This document shows positions 6,653-14,184 of a stretch of DNA of 14,184 nucleotides, in pieces. Position numbers and translations under genes: made by a program. Position 1 is the first letter of the stretch, and every line of letters starts with the position of its first letter. The stretch is taken from contig JAFMSA010000038.1 of NCBI GenBank assembly GCA_017353855.1, forward strand, positions 1 to 14,184, in the 5' to 3' direction. The DNA comes from Alphaproteobacteria bacterium. Lineage in GTDB: Bacteria; Pseudomonadota; Alphaproteobacteria; ATCC43930; CGMCC-115725. The notes beneath the pieces are model-generated. The model was given only the letters and a program-made list of their open reading frames with translations, was not told the DNA's origin and ran no database searches.

Positions 6653-8623
6653 ATGCTGGGCCGGCTGAGCTGGGCGGCAATCCCGTTCAACGAGCCGTTC
6701 CCGATCATCAGCGGGGCGATCGTCCTCATCGTCATTCTGGCGGTCCTCGGGATCATCACCGTGAAGGGCTGGTGGCCTTATCTGTGGCGCGAGTGGATCA
6801 CCAGCGTCGATCACAAGCGCATCGGCATCATGTACCTGACTCTTGGACTGGTCATGCTGATGCGCGGCTATGCCGATGCAATCATGATGCGCACGCAACA
6901 GGCGATGGCGATCGGCAACGCGCAGGGGTACCTGCCGCCGGGCCACTACGACCAGATCTTCTCGGCACACGGCACGATCATGATTTTTTTCGTGGCGATG
7001 CCGCTCGTCATCGGACTGATGAACTTTGTCGTGCCACTGCAGCTCGGTGTGCGCGACGTCGCCTTTCCCGTGCTCAACTCGGTCAGCTTTTGGCTGACGG
7101 CATCGGGCGCTCTGTTGGTCAACACCTCGCTTGTCATCGGCAATTTCGCGCGTACCGGATGGATGGCGTACCCGCCGCTGTCGGAGCTCCCGTTTTCACC
7201 CGATGTCGGCGTTGATTACTACCTCTGGTCACTGCAGATCTCGGGCATCGGCACGTTGCTGACCGGCGTGAATTTCGTGACCACGATCCTTAAATTACGC
7301 GCCCCCGGAATGACCTACTTCCGCATGCCGGTGTTCTGTTGGACCGCACTGGCCACGAACATGCTGGTTGTCGCGGCCTTTCCCATTCTCACCGCGACGT
7401 TCGCGATGCTGCTGCTCGACCGCTACCTCGGCATGCACTTCTTTACCAACGACCGCGGCGGCAACCAGATGATGTATGTCAACCTGTTCTGGGCGTGGGG
7501 TCATCCCGAAGTCTACATCCTGATCCTGCCGGCGTTCGGCGTCTTCTCCGAAGTGGTCGCCACCTTTTCCGGCAGGGGACTGTTCAGTTACCGCTCGATG
7601 GTACTCGCGACGCTGGGGATCTGCGTCCTCTCATTCATGGTCTGGCTGCACCATTTCTTCACGATGGGCGCGGGTGCCAACGTCAATGCCTTCTTCGGCA
7701 TCATGTCCGCGATCATTGCGGTGCCGACCGGAGTCAAAATCTTCAACTGGCTGTTTACGCTGTTCCGTGGTCGCATAGTGTTCAGAACGCCCATCCTGTT
7801 TTCAGTCGGTTTCATGGTCACCTTCGTGATTGGCGGCATGACGGGCGTTCTCCTTGCGGTGCCGCCGGTAGATTTCGTGCTTCACAACAGCGTCTTCCTG
7901 GTCGCCCATTTCCATAACGTCATTATTGGCGGGGTGCTGTTCGGAGTGCTGGCCGGCTACAATTACTGGTTCCCCAAAGCGTTCGGATTCACCCTCGACG
8001 ACCGCTTCGGCAAGGCCAGCTTCTGGTGCTGGATCATTGGCTTCTATCTCGCGTTCATGCCGCTTTATGTGCTGGGCATGATGGGCATGACCCGCCGCCT
8101 CGAGCACATTGCCGATCCGGGCTGGCGGCCGTTGCTGATGATCGCAGAGATCGGCGCCGTTTTCATTTTCTTGGCCATCCTTTGCCAGATCGCGCAGCTT
8201 TATGTCAGCATCCGTACGCGCGAAGTTCGCCGCGACCGGACGGGCGACCCGTGGAACGGTCGAACGTTGGAGTGGTCAACCCCGTCGCCGCCACCGGCCT
8301 ACAACTTCGCAGTGATGCCGAGGGTCGAGACAATCGACGCCTTCGCGGAAATGAAGCGCAGAGGAATGCCGCCGCTCGAACAGGCGTATGAAGCCATAGA
8401 GATGCCGCGCAACAGCGCCACCGGTTTTATCACCGCATTCTTCGCGGTGATCACCGGCTTTGCGTTGATCTGGCACATCTGGTGGATCGTGATCCTGGGC
8501 CTCCTCGCTGCCACAGCCACACTCATGGTGTTCGGCTGGAGCGAGACCCGCGAGCATGAAATCCCGGCGGGCGAGATCGCGCGAATGGAACGGGCCCGTC
8601 TGGGCCTCGGATGGCCGGGATGA
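6653..8623 (+). CDS. cyoB: cytochrome bo3-type ubiquinol oxidase subunit I
   Basis: 656 residues, the normal CyoB length. This catalytic heme-copper subunit reduces O2 to water and pumps protons across the inner membrane. Residues by position: quinol site R71, D75, H98, Q101; low-spin heme ligands H106 and H421; CuB ligands H284, H333, H334, with Y288 cross-linked to H284; high-spin heme ligand H419; D-channel D135 and E286 (GHPEVY); K-channel K362. These numbers match those I recall for the E. coli enzyme. Fifteen or so hydrophobic helices are visible, with a final pair after residue 580. The frame is open upstream to 6350, but that part overlaps cyoA and is not CyoB-like. ATG 6653 is preceded by GGAGG (6643-6647) and begins the known N-terminus (MLGRLSW). 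The 3' end overlaps cyoC. Confidence 0.97.
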   Translation: MLGRLSWAAIPFNEPFPIISGAIVLIVILAVLGIITVKGWWPYLWREWITSVDHKRIGIMYLTLGLVMLMRGYADAIMMRTQQAMAIGNAQGYLPPGHYDQIFSAHGTIMIFFVAMPLVIGLMNFVVPLQLGVRDVAFPVLNSVSFWLTASGALLVNTSLVIGNFARTGWMAYPPLSELPFSPDVGVDYYLWSLQISGIGTLLTGVNFVTTILKLRAPGMTYFRMPVFCWTALATNMLVVAAFPILTATFAMLLLDRYLGMHFFTNDRGGNQMMYVNLFWAWGHPEVYILILPAFGVFSEVVATFSGRGLFSYRSMVLATLGICVLSFMVWLHHFFTMGAGANVNAFFGIMSAIIAVPTGVKIFNWLFTLFRGRIVFRTPILFSVGFMVTFVIGGMTGVLLAVPPVDFVLHNSVFLVAHFHNVIIGGVLFGVLAGYNYWFPKAFGFTLDDRFGKASFWCWIIGFYLAFMPLYVLGMMGMTRRLEHIADPGWRPLLMIAEIGAVFIFLAILCQIAQLYVSIRTREVRRDRTGDPWNGRTLEWSTPSPPPAYNFAVMPRVETIDAFAEMKRRGMPPLEQAYEAIEMPRNSATGFITAFFAVITGFALIWHIWWIVILGLLAATATLMVFGWSETREHEIPAGEIARMERARLGLGWPG

Positions 8624-9246
8624 CGGTCGCGACCATCGAGGCGGTCTCCACCGCCCTTGCGCGCGGGCGTGGCGGCGGAGGACCGGCGCCGACGCGCATT
8701 GTCGTCGCGTATGGGTTCTGGATCTTCCTGCTCAGCGATTTTGTCCTGTTCTCAGGGCTGTTCGCAGCCTACGCGGTGCTTTCAGACCAGACGGCCGGCG
8801 GACCGTCCGGGCCCGAGCTGTTCAACCTCCGCAGCGTCTTCATCGAGACCATGTGTCTGCTGTTCTCGAGCTACACATGCGGGCTCGGGGCGTTGTCGGC
8901 CGAACGGCGACAACCGGGCCGCTTCTTGATCTTCGCCGCCTTCACCTTCGTGCTCGGTGCGGCGTTCCTCTTCATCGAGGGCACGGAATTCGCCGCCATG
9001 GTGCGCAAGGGCGCCGGGCCTTCGCGCAGCGCCTTCCTGTCTGCTTTCTTTACGTTGGTCGGCACGCACGGTGCGCACGTCACCAGCGGCCTGATCTGGC
9101 TCGCGTATATGGTGGCGCAGGTCGTCGCCAAGGGCCTGCGCCCGCGCGTGCTGCGACGCCTCCTGTGCTTCAGCCTGTTCTGGCACGCTCTGGACATCAT
9201 CTGGATCGGCGTGCTGACACTGGTTTACCTGATGGGAGCGCGATGA
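8611..9246 (+). CDS. cyoC: cytochrome bo3-type ubiquinol oxidase subunit III
   Basis: 211 residues with five hydrophobic helices, the CyoC type of heme-copper oxidase subunit III. Typical stretches are GFWIFLLSDFVLFSGLFAAY, IETMCLLFSSYTCGL, FLFIEGTEF, FFTLVGTHGAHVTSGLIW and CFSLFWHALDIIWIGVLT. The subunit sits in the membrane beside subunit I and steadies it; it holds no cofactor. The start is either ATG 8611, overlapping cyoB by 13 bases, or ATG 8620, giving the classic ATGA overlap with the cyoB stop. Neither has a strong ribosome binding site, which points to translational coupling with cyoB. The end overlaps cyoD by four bases. Confidence 0.95.
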   Translation: MAGMTVATIEAVSTALARGRGGGGPAPTRIVVAYGFWIFLLSDFVLFSGLFAAYAVLSDQTAGGPSGPELFNLRSVFIETMCLLFSSYTCGLGALSAERRQPGRFLIFAAFTFVLGAAFLFIEGTEFAAMVRKGAGPSRSAFLSAFFTLVGTHGAHVTSGLIWLAYMVAQVVAKGLRPRVLRRLLCFSLFWHALDIIWIGVLTLVYLMGAR

Positions 9247-9620
9247 TGAACGGTCCCGACCGCATATTCGACGACCGCACGCCAGGCGTCGAAGAGAATG
9301 AGCCGTCGGCTAGTTTTCTATCGTACACGGCGGGGCTCGCGCTCGCGATCCTCGCGACGATCGCTTCGTTTGTCGTGTCGCAAACGAATTTGCTCTGGGC
9401 ACCGGGCGTACCGGTCGGGTTGGTCGTGCTCGCCTTTGCGCAAATCGGCGTCCACCTCGTCTTCTTTCTTCATCTGGGCAGCGGGCCTGACAACACGAAC
9501 AATATTATCGCTCTTTCCTTTGGCCTGCTGATCGTCTTCCTCGTCATTACCGGCTCGGCCTGGATCATCGCCAACCTCAACGCGAACGTGATGCCGACGG
9601 CTGTGCAGAGCAGTCACTAA
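9243..9620 (+). CDS. cyoD: cytochrome bo3-type ubiquinol oxidase subunit IV
   Basis: 125 residues with three hydrophobic helices: LSYTAGLALAILATIASFVV, then the stretch from PVGLVVLAFAQIGVHLVFFL, then IIALSFGLLIVFLVITGSAW. HLVFFLHL and the ending WIIANLNANVMP are typical of CyoD, the small subunit that helps assemble the CuB site of subunit I. The N-terminal 30 residues are acidic and cytoplasmic. The start is ATG 9243 (ATGA overlap with the cyoC stop) or ATG 9246. GGGAG at 9234-9238 fits 9246 slightly better. It is the last gene of the operon; no cyoE (heme O synthase) follows, so that gene must be elsewhere. Confidence 0.93.
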   Translation: MMNGPDRIFDDRTPGVEENEPSASFLSYTAGLALAILATIASFVVSQTNLLWAPGVPVGLVVLAFAQIGVHLVFFLHLGSGPDNTNNIIALSFGLLIVFLVITGSAWIIANLNANVMPTAVQSSH

Positions 9621-10354
9621 CCGGTTGCTACTGCCATAAAATGCGCGCTTTGATCGGGATCGTTCCGCAGGACGCAACGCCCCAGGCGTCGGGTGCGGCA
9701 GGTTCGCCTGTTGATGAAGGATGCGGCCTGCCTCAGCTCGCGCTTTCCCCTCGGCGCCGCCGCCGGCTCCATCGCGGGCGGTCGCGCCTGCCGCGAGCCC
9801 GACGGGACATCCCGGATTCAAAACTCGTAAAAAATCGCGATCGATCAGATGCGAAGGCACCGGCGTCCGGGGGCGATGGCGCCGGAACCGGCCCGGCGCG
9901 CTTGACCGGACGTGCGGCGTCGAAGGTTCCTCCGGCGCCAGCAGACGTTGGGTCGCCGTGACGCGTCACGTAAGATCGCGCACGGCCCGATCCAACAACG
10001 ACTGAGCTTGCTTCTGATGGCAGACGGTAGCGGTGTACGCAGGTTGGCTCACGGCGCCCTCTCCCACGGGCCGAGATCGGCGTGCAACGCCCAGACGGCC
10101 GGATCGCGGTAGGCTTTGGGCCGGTTCTTCGAACCGCGTGGCCGACCGACAGTGACAGCGTGACAGCGCCGTACACCGGGCGTCGAGGTTCTCGGGACAG
10201 CCCCATCTTGTCTTGCATCGTGATCCCGGACTCTGGCGAGGATCATTGTGCGCACGCACATACCGGAAAAAACATCGACGGCGCTTTGTTCAGCCAGCGT
10301 GATGAGACCTCCGGTTCGCAGTAAGGTCGATCCGATCGTTCCTTGTTTTTTCAC

Positions 10355-10396
10355 CCCGCCGCGTCTTTCGCCATGTCGCCGCGGCGGGTACTTTTT
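10355..10396 (+). terminator. rho-independent terminator-like hairpin
   Basis: CCCGCCGCG (10355-10363) and CGCGGCGGG (10380-10388) form a perfect 9-bp GC stem around a 16-base loop, followed by TAC and five T (10392-10396). The T-run makes it a plus-strand terminator. It is 735 bases after cyoD and 300 before maeA. It could end a long cyo read-through transcript or an unseen short transcript, and it insulates maeA. Confidence 0.45.
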
Positions 10397-10654
10397 GCCC
10401 GACAGATCAGCCGGTGGCCAGCGCAGGCTCAGGATCCTCGAGCAGCCGGCGGTAAAGCACTTCCCACGATCCGGGTCGCTTCGTCAACCCGTTGCCCTGC
10501 CCCACGTTCACGCCGGTCCGATCCTCGGGGACATGGGCTATCGCGCTGACAAATCACCGGCGGACTGCCGGTTTCGGGCCGTATTCGAGCCGCGCAATAT
10601 GCGAGGCGGCTGCCGGTTCTTACGAGGCTCAAATAGCGCTCGCGACCGCTAAGA

Positions 10655-10660
10655 TATAAT
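10655..10660 (+). promoter_or_regulatory. perfect -10 hexamer upstream of maeA
   Basis: TATAAT lies 33 bases before the maeA ATG, which would give a leader of about 25 bases. A matching -35 at 17 bp spacing is not seen (10632-10637 reads AATAGC), so an activator may be needed, or the match may be chance. Confidence 0.4.
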
Positions 10661-10692
10661 GCCGACTCCCGACACCGCACTGTGGAATCAAC

Positions 10693-12327
10693 ATGACAGC
10701 ACCGACGCCGCAACACCGTACCGGCTACGATTTGCTCCGCAATCCGCGCCTCAACAAGGGAACGGCGTTCACCGAGGCGCAGCGCCGTGCCTGGGGTCTC
10801 GAAGGTCTCTTGCCGCCGGCCGTCGCGAGCATAGAACTGCAGGCGGCGCGCCGCCACGCGGAAATCGCCGATCTCGATGACGACCTGCAGAAATACCTGG
10901 TGCTTTCAGACCTTCAGGCGCGCAATGAGACGTTGTTTTACGCGGTGCTGATGTCTGACCCCGCCACCTATATGCCGCTCGTCTACACGCCGACGGTCGG
11001 CGAAGCTTGTCAGAAATTCGGCCATATTTTCCGCCAGGCGCGAGGCATGTACTTGCCGATCAGCGCCCGCGGCCGGCTTCGCGAGATCCTCCGCAACTGG
11101 CCGGAGAAAGACGCGCGTTTCATCGTCGTTACCGACGGCGAGCGGATCCTCGGCTTGGGCGATCTCGGCGCCGGCGGGATGGGGATCCCGATCGGTAAGC
11201 TGGCACTCTATACCGCCTGCGCCGGGGTGCCGCCGCAATATTGTCTGCCGATTGTTCTCGATGTCGGTACGAACAATCAGCTTCTGCTCGACGATCCCCT
11301 CTATCTCGGTGTGCGCCAGCAGCGCGTGCGCGGCGCCGGTTATCTGGCCTTTATCGACGAGTTTGTCAACGCAGTGCAGCAGCTCTATCCGAAATGCTGC
11401 ATCCAATGGGAAGACTTTGCGAACCTCAATGCGGTCCCGATCCTCGAGCGCTATCGGGACAAGATCTGCACCTTCAACGACGACATCCAAGGTACCGCCG
11501 GCGTCGCGCTGGCGGGCATATTCGCGGCAGTGCGCGTCACCGGACAGAGTCTCACCGAGCAGCGCTTCCTGTTCCTCGGCGCCGGGTCGGCCGCGACCGG
11601 CATTGCCGAACTGATCAGCCTGGCGATGGCGCGGGAGGGCATGGACCTCGCAACAGCGCGGCGCCGCAATGCGCTGTTCGACATCAACGGCCTGCTGGTG
11701 ACCTCGCGCACCGACCTCGCCGAGTTCCAGAAGCCGTTTGCGCAGGAACTGGCTCCGGTGTCCACTTTTGTCGAGGCGGTTAACGCTGTCCGGCCGACCG
11801 GCATCATCGGCGTCAGCACCGTACCCAAACTGTTCACCCGCCGAGTGATCGAAGCGATGGCCGCGATCAACGAGCGGCCGATTGTCTTTCCTTATTCGAA
11901 CCCGACCTCGCGCTCCGAATGCACCGCCGAGGAAGCCTATCGCTGGTCCGATGGCAAGGCCATTTTCGCAAGCGGCAGCCCGTTCCCACCGGTCGAGATC
12001 GCCGGTCAGCGCTTCGCACCGGGCCAAGGCAACAACGTCTACATCTTCCCGGCCATGGGTATGGCGGTGTTCGCGACCGAGGCGAAGCACGTGACGGAAG
12101 AGATGTTTATCGTGGCCGCGCAAGCGGTCGCCGAGCAGGTCACCGAAGAGGATCTGTCGACGGGGCTGATCTACCCGCCGCAGAGCCGGATTTTGCAGGC
12201 ATCGCTCCATGTCGCGGAGCGAGTCGCCACAAGCATTTTCGACCAGGGACTGGCGCGAGTGGAGCGGCCGGACGATGTCGGCGCGCTGATCCGCGCCCGC
12301 GCCTACCGCCCTGTCTACCCCGAGTGA
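10693..12327 (+). CDS. maeA: malic enzyme (malate -> pyruvate + CO2), NAD-type large form
   Basis: 544 residues, the length of the large SfcA/MaeA malic enzymes; a soluble cytoplasmic enzyme. The N-terminal signature runs from GYDLLRNPRLNKGTAF. Catalytic Tyr98 is in VYTPTVGEAC, LGLGDLGAGGMGIPIGK precedes with catalytic Lys169, and DVGTNN follows. Metal ligands are E240 and D241 in QWEDFA and D264 in FNDDIQGTAG. The nucleotide-binding loop is FLGAGSAATGIAEL (294-307), and SNPTSRSECTAEEAYRW with the GQGNNVYIFPAMG block lie further on. All are in place, so it should be active. It reversibly links malate to pyruvate and yields reduced cofactor for the respiratory chain. NAD preference is the family's usual one; I cannot prove it from sequence. 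The ribosome binding site is weak (GTGGAA). It is convergent with the kinase gene and likely its own transcript. Confidence 0.95.
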   Translation: MTAPTPQHRTGYDLLRNPRLNKGTAFTEAQRRAWGLEGLLPPAVASIELQAARRHAEIADLDDDLQKYLVLSDLQARNETLFYAVLMSDPATYMPLVYTPTVGEACQKFGHIFRQARGMYLPISARGRLREILRNWPEKDARFIVVTDGERILGLGDLGAGGMGIPIGKLALYTACAGVPPQYCLPIVLDVGTNNQLLLDDPLYLGVRQQRVRGAGYLAFIDEFVNAVQQLYPKCCIQWEDFANLNAVPILERYRDKICTFNDDIQGTAGVALAGIFAAVRVTGQSLTEQRFLFLGAGSAATGIAELISLAMAREGMDLATARRRNALFDINGLLVTSRTDLAEFQKPFAQELAPVSTFVEAVNAVRPTGIIGVSTVPKLFTRRVIEAMAAINERPIVFPYSNPTSRSECTAEEAYRWSDGKAIFASGSPFPPVEIAGQRFAPGQGNNVYIFPAMGMAVFATEAKHVTEEMFIVAAQAVAEQVTEEDLSTGLIYPPQSRILQASLHVAERVATSIFDQGLARVERPDDVGALIRARAYRPVYPE

Positions 12328-12574
12328 CGCGATTGGCGCAGATACTCGAGTGCCGAAAAGCCAGGAGTCGGCCTGGAGAGCTACGCCAACCCAGAAATCA
12401 GGCCACCCGTCCATCAGTAGGTCACTGGGTGTGCGGCTATCGGGAAGCCCCAGCCGTATTCGGGTCTACCCCGCCAGATCCTTTGCAGCCGCCGATGGAT
12501 TTGCCGGTGGGCGCGGATAAGCAACCTCGCGCGACCGGAGCATCTCACTCAGTCCCGAAACGCTCGGGAATCGC
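12328..12574. other. convergent intergenic region with a small hairpin
   Basis: About 250 bases lie between the ends of maeA (plus) and the kinase gene (minus). TCCCGA (12553-12558) and TCGGGA (12564-12569) form a 6-bp stem around five bases, just past the kinase stop. No T-run follows on either strand, so it is at best a weak terminator. No gene seen. Confidence 0.4.
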
Positions 12575-14170
12575 TCAATGAACACCAGGCAACTCAATCA
12601 GAAATCTCGTCCCATGCGGGTCGCGTGGCGATGACCAGAGACGGCCGTCATGTGCCACGATGATCGAGCGGCAAATAGAAAGGCCCATCCCCATTCCCTG
12701 CGGCTTCGTTGTGAAGAATTCCTCGAAGATGTGATCGGCATCCTCGGGCCTGATCCCCGCACCCGAGTCCTCGACCGCTATCATGATCGCTGCGTCGTTA
12801 ACCCACGTCTTCACTATGAGCATCCGCTCGCGATCCATCACCGAGGTCAATGCATCAATCGCGTTACTGATCAAATTCATAAGGACCTGCTGCAATTGGA
12901 TGCGATCACCCATGATGTCGGGGAGGTCGTCTGACAGTTCGCATTGCAGCCGAACGCTCTGGCCTGCAATATCCCCTTTCAAAACGGCAAGCACCTCACG
13001 GACGAGATCGTTCACGCTCAGCGCCTTGATCTCGCGGCGTTCCCTGGCAAACAAAGCGCGCACGCCTGCGACGACATCGGCCGCACGGCCGGCGTTCTCG
13101 AGGATCCGTCCGAGACATAGCCGCGCCTCCTGCAGGTCGGGATCGGCCCGACCGAGCCAACGCAGACCGGCGTTACCGTTTGCCGCGATTGCTGCCAATG
13201 GCTGATTTACGTCATGTGCAATGGAGGCAGCCATTTGGCCGACCGTGATTACCCGCGACACACGCGTCAGCTCTCGACGCGTCGCTTCCAGTACCCGTTC
13301 AGCTTGTTTTCGATCGGTTATGTCCTGTACCATTACCACAAGGCTGATGAGATCGTTGTCATTTTCGCCGCGCAGCGGAGCGACACTGATTTCCGCAGAT
13401 ATGACCTTACCTGTCGCAAGAAGAATCGGCGCTTCATGGCGGACAAGCGCCTCACCTTGAACGGCCCGACTAAAAAGCAGATCAATCTCCTGCCGCGCCG
13501 AGGGTGCAAAGAGCGCGGCCGCGTATCGTCCAATCGCGTCATCCGCCTCACAGAGGAAAAGATCGCTCGCAGCATCATTCCATGAAATGACGCGGCCATC
13601 GAGGTTCACCGCAAAGATTGGTATGGGAGCTTGCTTCGTTATGATTGCCAGATACTTTTCCGAAAGCAGCATCTGCCGAAATCGGCGCCGCGCCTCCGAG
13701 GGCGCTGCTATCGATGACAGCCGAGCATTGATACGGTCGTGGGCCATGGCGGTTGCCGCCCGGCGACGGGCTTCACGTGCCGCTTGCAGAATGACATCTC
13801 TGACCGTTGCCGGCGGCGCTTCCGCCTCTGCCGTCCATGCATCGGAGAGCTGGGGCACATACGGCAGGGAGGTGCGCAAGCGATTCAACCGTTCCACCTG
13901 CCCCAGAAAGACAATTTGAACCTGCGAACGACGGTTTCGTAGGCGGCCCGCCGCTTCGATTGGCCTTGGCAGATGTGGTCCAATGACAAGAACGTCGGGG
14001 GCCCAGTCCGAAGCAGCCGCATTTAGGCCGCCGGACCCGGACCTGCCGCCTTCACTTTCCTCAAACTCGACCGCGATATCACTATGGCCCACGAGCTGTT
14101 GCTGAACTTCGCGCAGCCGTCCATCCGAATCCCCAACCAGGACTACGCGGTAGGGTCGATCTGCTGCCAT
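12575..14170 (-). CDS. PAS sensor histidine kinase with degenerate receiver-like N-terminus
   Basis: 531 residues, no transmembrane helix, so a cytoplasmic sensor. Residues 5-130 resemble a receiver fold (YRVVLVGDSDG, then DVLVIGPHLP), but the place of the phospho-accepting Asp holds Gly64. A PAS domain follows at about 170-287 (LAIITKQAPIPIFAVNLDG, WNDAASDLF, DITDRKQAE). HisKA has GQMAASIAHDVNQPLAAIA with phospho-accepting His319. The ATPase domain has the N-box NLISNAIDAL (432-441), VEDSGAGI (466-473), FEEFFTTKPQGMGMGLS and HDGRLW. All kinase motifs are intact. Start ATG 14170 has GAGGG (14175-14179 complement) five bases before it. No response regulator follows it, so the partner is elsewhere; 688-1131 or 3303-3941 are candidates. 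The PAS domain shows no obvious heme-binding His of FixL, so the signal is unknown. Confidence 0.92.
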   Translation of the reverse strand: MAADRPYRVVLVGDSDGRLREVQQQLVGHSDIAVEFEESEGGRSGSGGLNAAASDWAPDVLVIGPHLPRPIEAAGRLRNRRSQVQIVFLGQVERLNRLRTSLPYVPQLSDAWTAEAEAPPATVRDVILQAAREARRRAATAMAHDRINARLSSIAAPSEARRRFRQMLLSEKYLAIITKQAPIPIFAVNLDGRVISWNDAASDLFLCEADDAIGRYAAALFAPSARQEIDLLFSRAVQGEALVRHEAPILLATGKVISAEISVAPLRGENDNDLISLVVMVQDITDRKQAERVLEATRRELTRVSRVITVGQMAASIAHDVNQPLAAIAANGNAGLRWLGRADPDLQEARLCLGRILENAGRAADVVAGVRALFARERREIKALSVNDLVREVLAVLKGDIAGQSVRLQCELSDDLPDIMGDRIQLQQVLMNLISNAIDALTSVMDRERMLIVKTWVNDAAIMIAVEDSGAGIRPEDADHIFEEFFTTKPQGMGMGLSICRSIIVAHDGRLWSSPRDPHGTRFLIELPGVH

Positions 14171-14184
14171 ATCGCCCTCAAAAC

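Larger units (their letters stand above)
9621..10692. other. 1.07 kb without a recognisable gene
   Basis: Open frames exist on both strands but none shows a known domain together with a good start. A minus-strand frame ending at 10049 contains GRPRGSKNRPK, which looks like an AT-hook or basic linker, followed by YRDPAVWALHADLG. Another minus-strand stretch near 10425-10545 reads LTKRPGSWEVLYRRLLEDP. Both may be remains of worn genes, but I cannot name them. A plus-strand terminator-like hairpin lies at 10355-10396 and the maeA promoter region at the right end. No cyoE, ctaA or transporter gene can be seen. Confidence 0.45.

Noticed and set aside
10049..10354. Minus-strand frame with an AT-hook-like GRPRGSKNRPK
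   Set aside because: One short basic motif is not enough. There is no convincing start or ribosome binding site, and the flanking residues match nothing I know.
10906..12414. Long minus-strand open frame (502 residues) opposite maeA
   Set aside because: It is antisense to a fully conserved malic enzyme, has no recognisable domain and has the composition of a shadow frame in GC-rich DNA.

Overview
This 14.2 kb window is GC-rich and reads as chromosomal DNA of an alphaproteobacterium, most likely a member of Hyphomicrobiales (Bradyrhizobium/Rhodopseudomonas-like). The evidence is the FixJ-type response regulator, the PAS/HisKA kinases of the style common in that group, a Gly/His/Trp-rich small protein, and the cyo-type quinol oxidase. 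The placement rests on family resemblance only; no marker gene is present. I see no rRNA, tRNA or CRISPR.

Left part (1-5.7 kb) is a worn accessory region. It starts with the 3' end of a Gly/His-rich protein gene. On the minus strand follow a receiver-only response regulator (688-1131), the decayed gene of its probable partner histidine kinase (about 1209-1926), and a decayed cobalamin-independent methionine-synthase-like gene (1927-2844). An internal segment of that last gene (about 2353-2480) now lies in the opposite orientation. Divergent from these is an intact FixJ-type regulator (3303-3941), then a small winged-helix regulator (4152-4703). After it comes a heavily degraded IS200/IS605-type transposase on the minus strand (about 4764-5325), split by about 200 bp of foreign sequence.

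Middle part (5.7-9.6 kb) is a tightly packed, well-preserved cyoABCD operon for a cytochrome bo3-type ubiquinol oxidase. CyoB has every heme, copper, quinol and proton-channel residue I looked for, at the same numbers as I recall for E. coli CyoB. Neither the heme O synthase gene (cyoE/ctaB) nor a heme A synthase gene is in the window.

Right part (9.6-14.2 kb) has about 1.07 kb without a recognisable gene, containing one terminator-like hairpin. A full-length NAD-type malic enzyme gene (maeA) follows, with a perfect TATAAT 33 bases before its ATG. Convergent to it is a complete PAS-HisKA-HATPase sensor kinase with a degenerate receiver-like N-terminus.

Taken together: one intact kinase and two intact response regulators lie close to a terminal oxidase and a malate-oxidising enzyme, but none of them forms an intact adjacent kinase/regulator pair. 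Redox or carbon-linked control of the oxidase by these regulators is possible but is inference. I found no convincing wholly new system. The most unusual sequence-level observation is the pseudogene carrying an internal micro-inversion with one breakpoint at a 14-bp palindrome.
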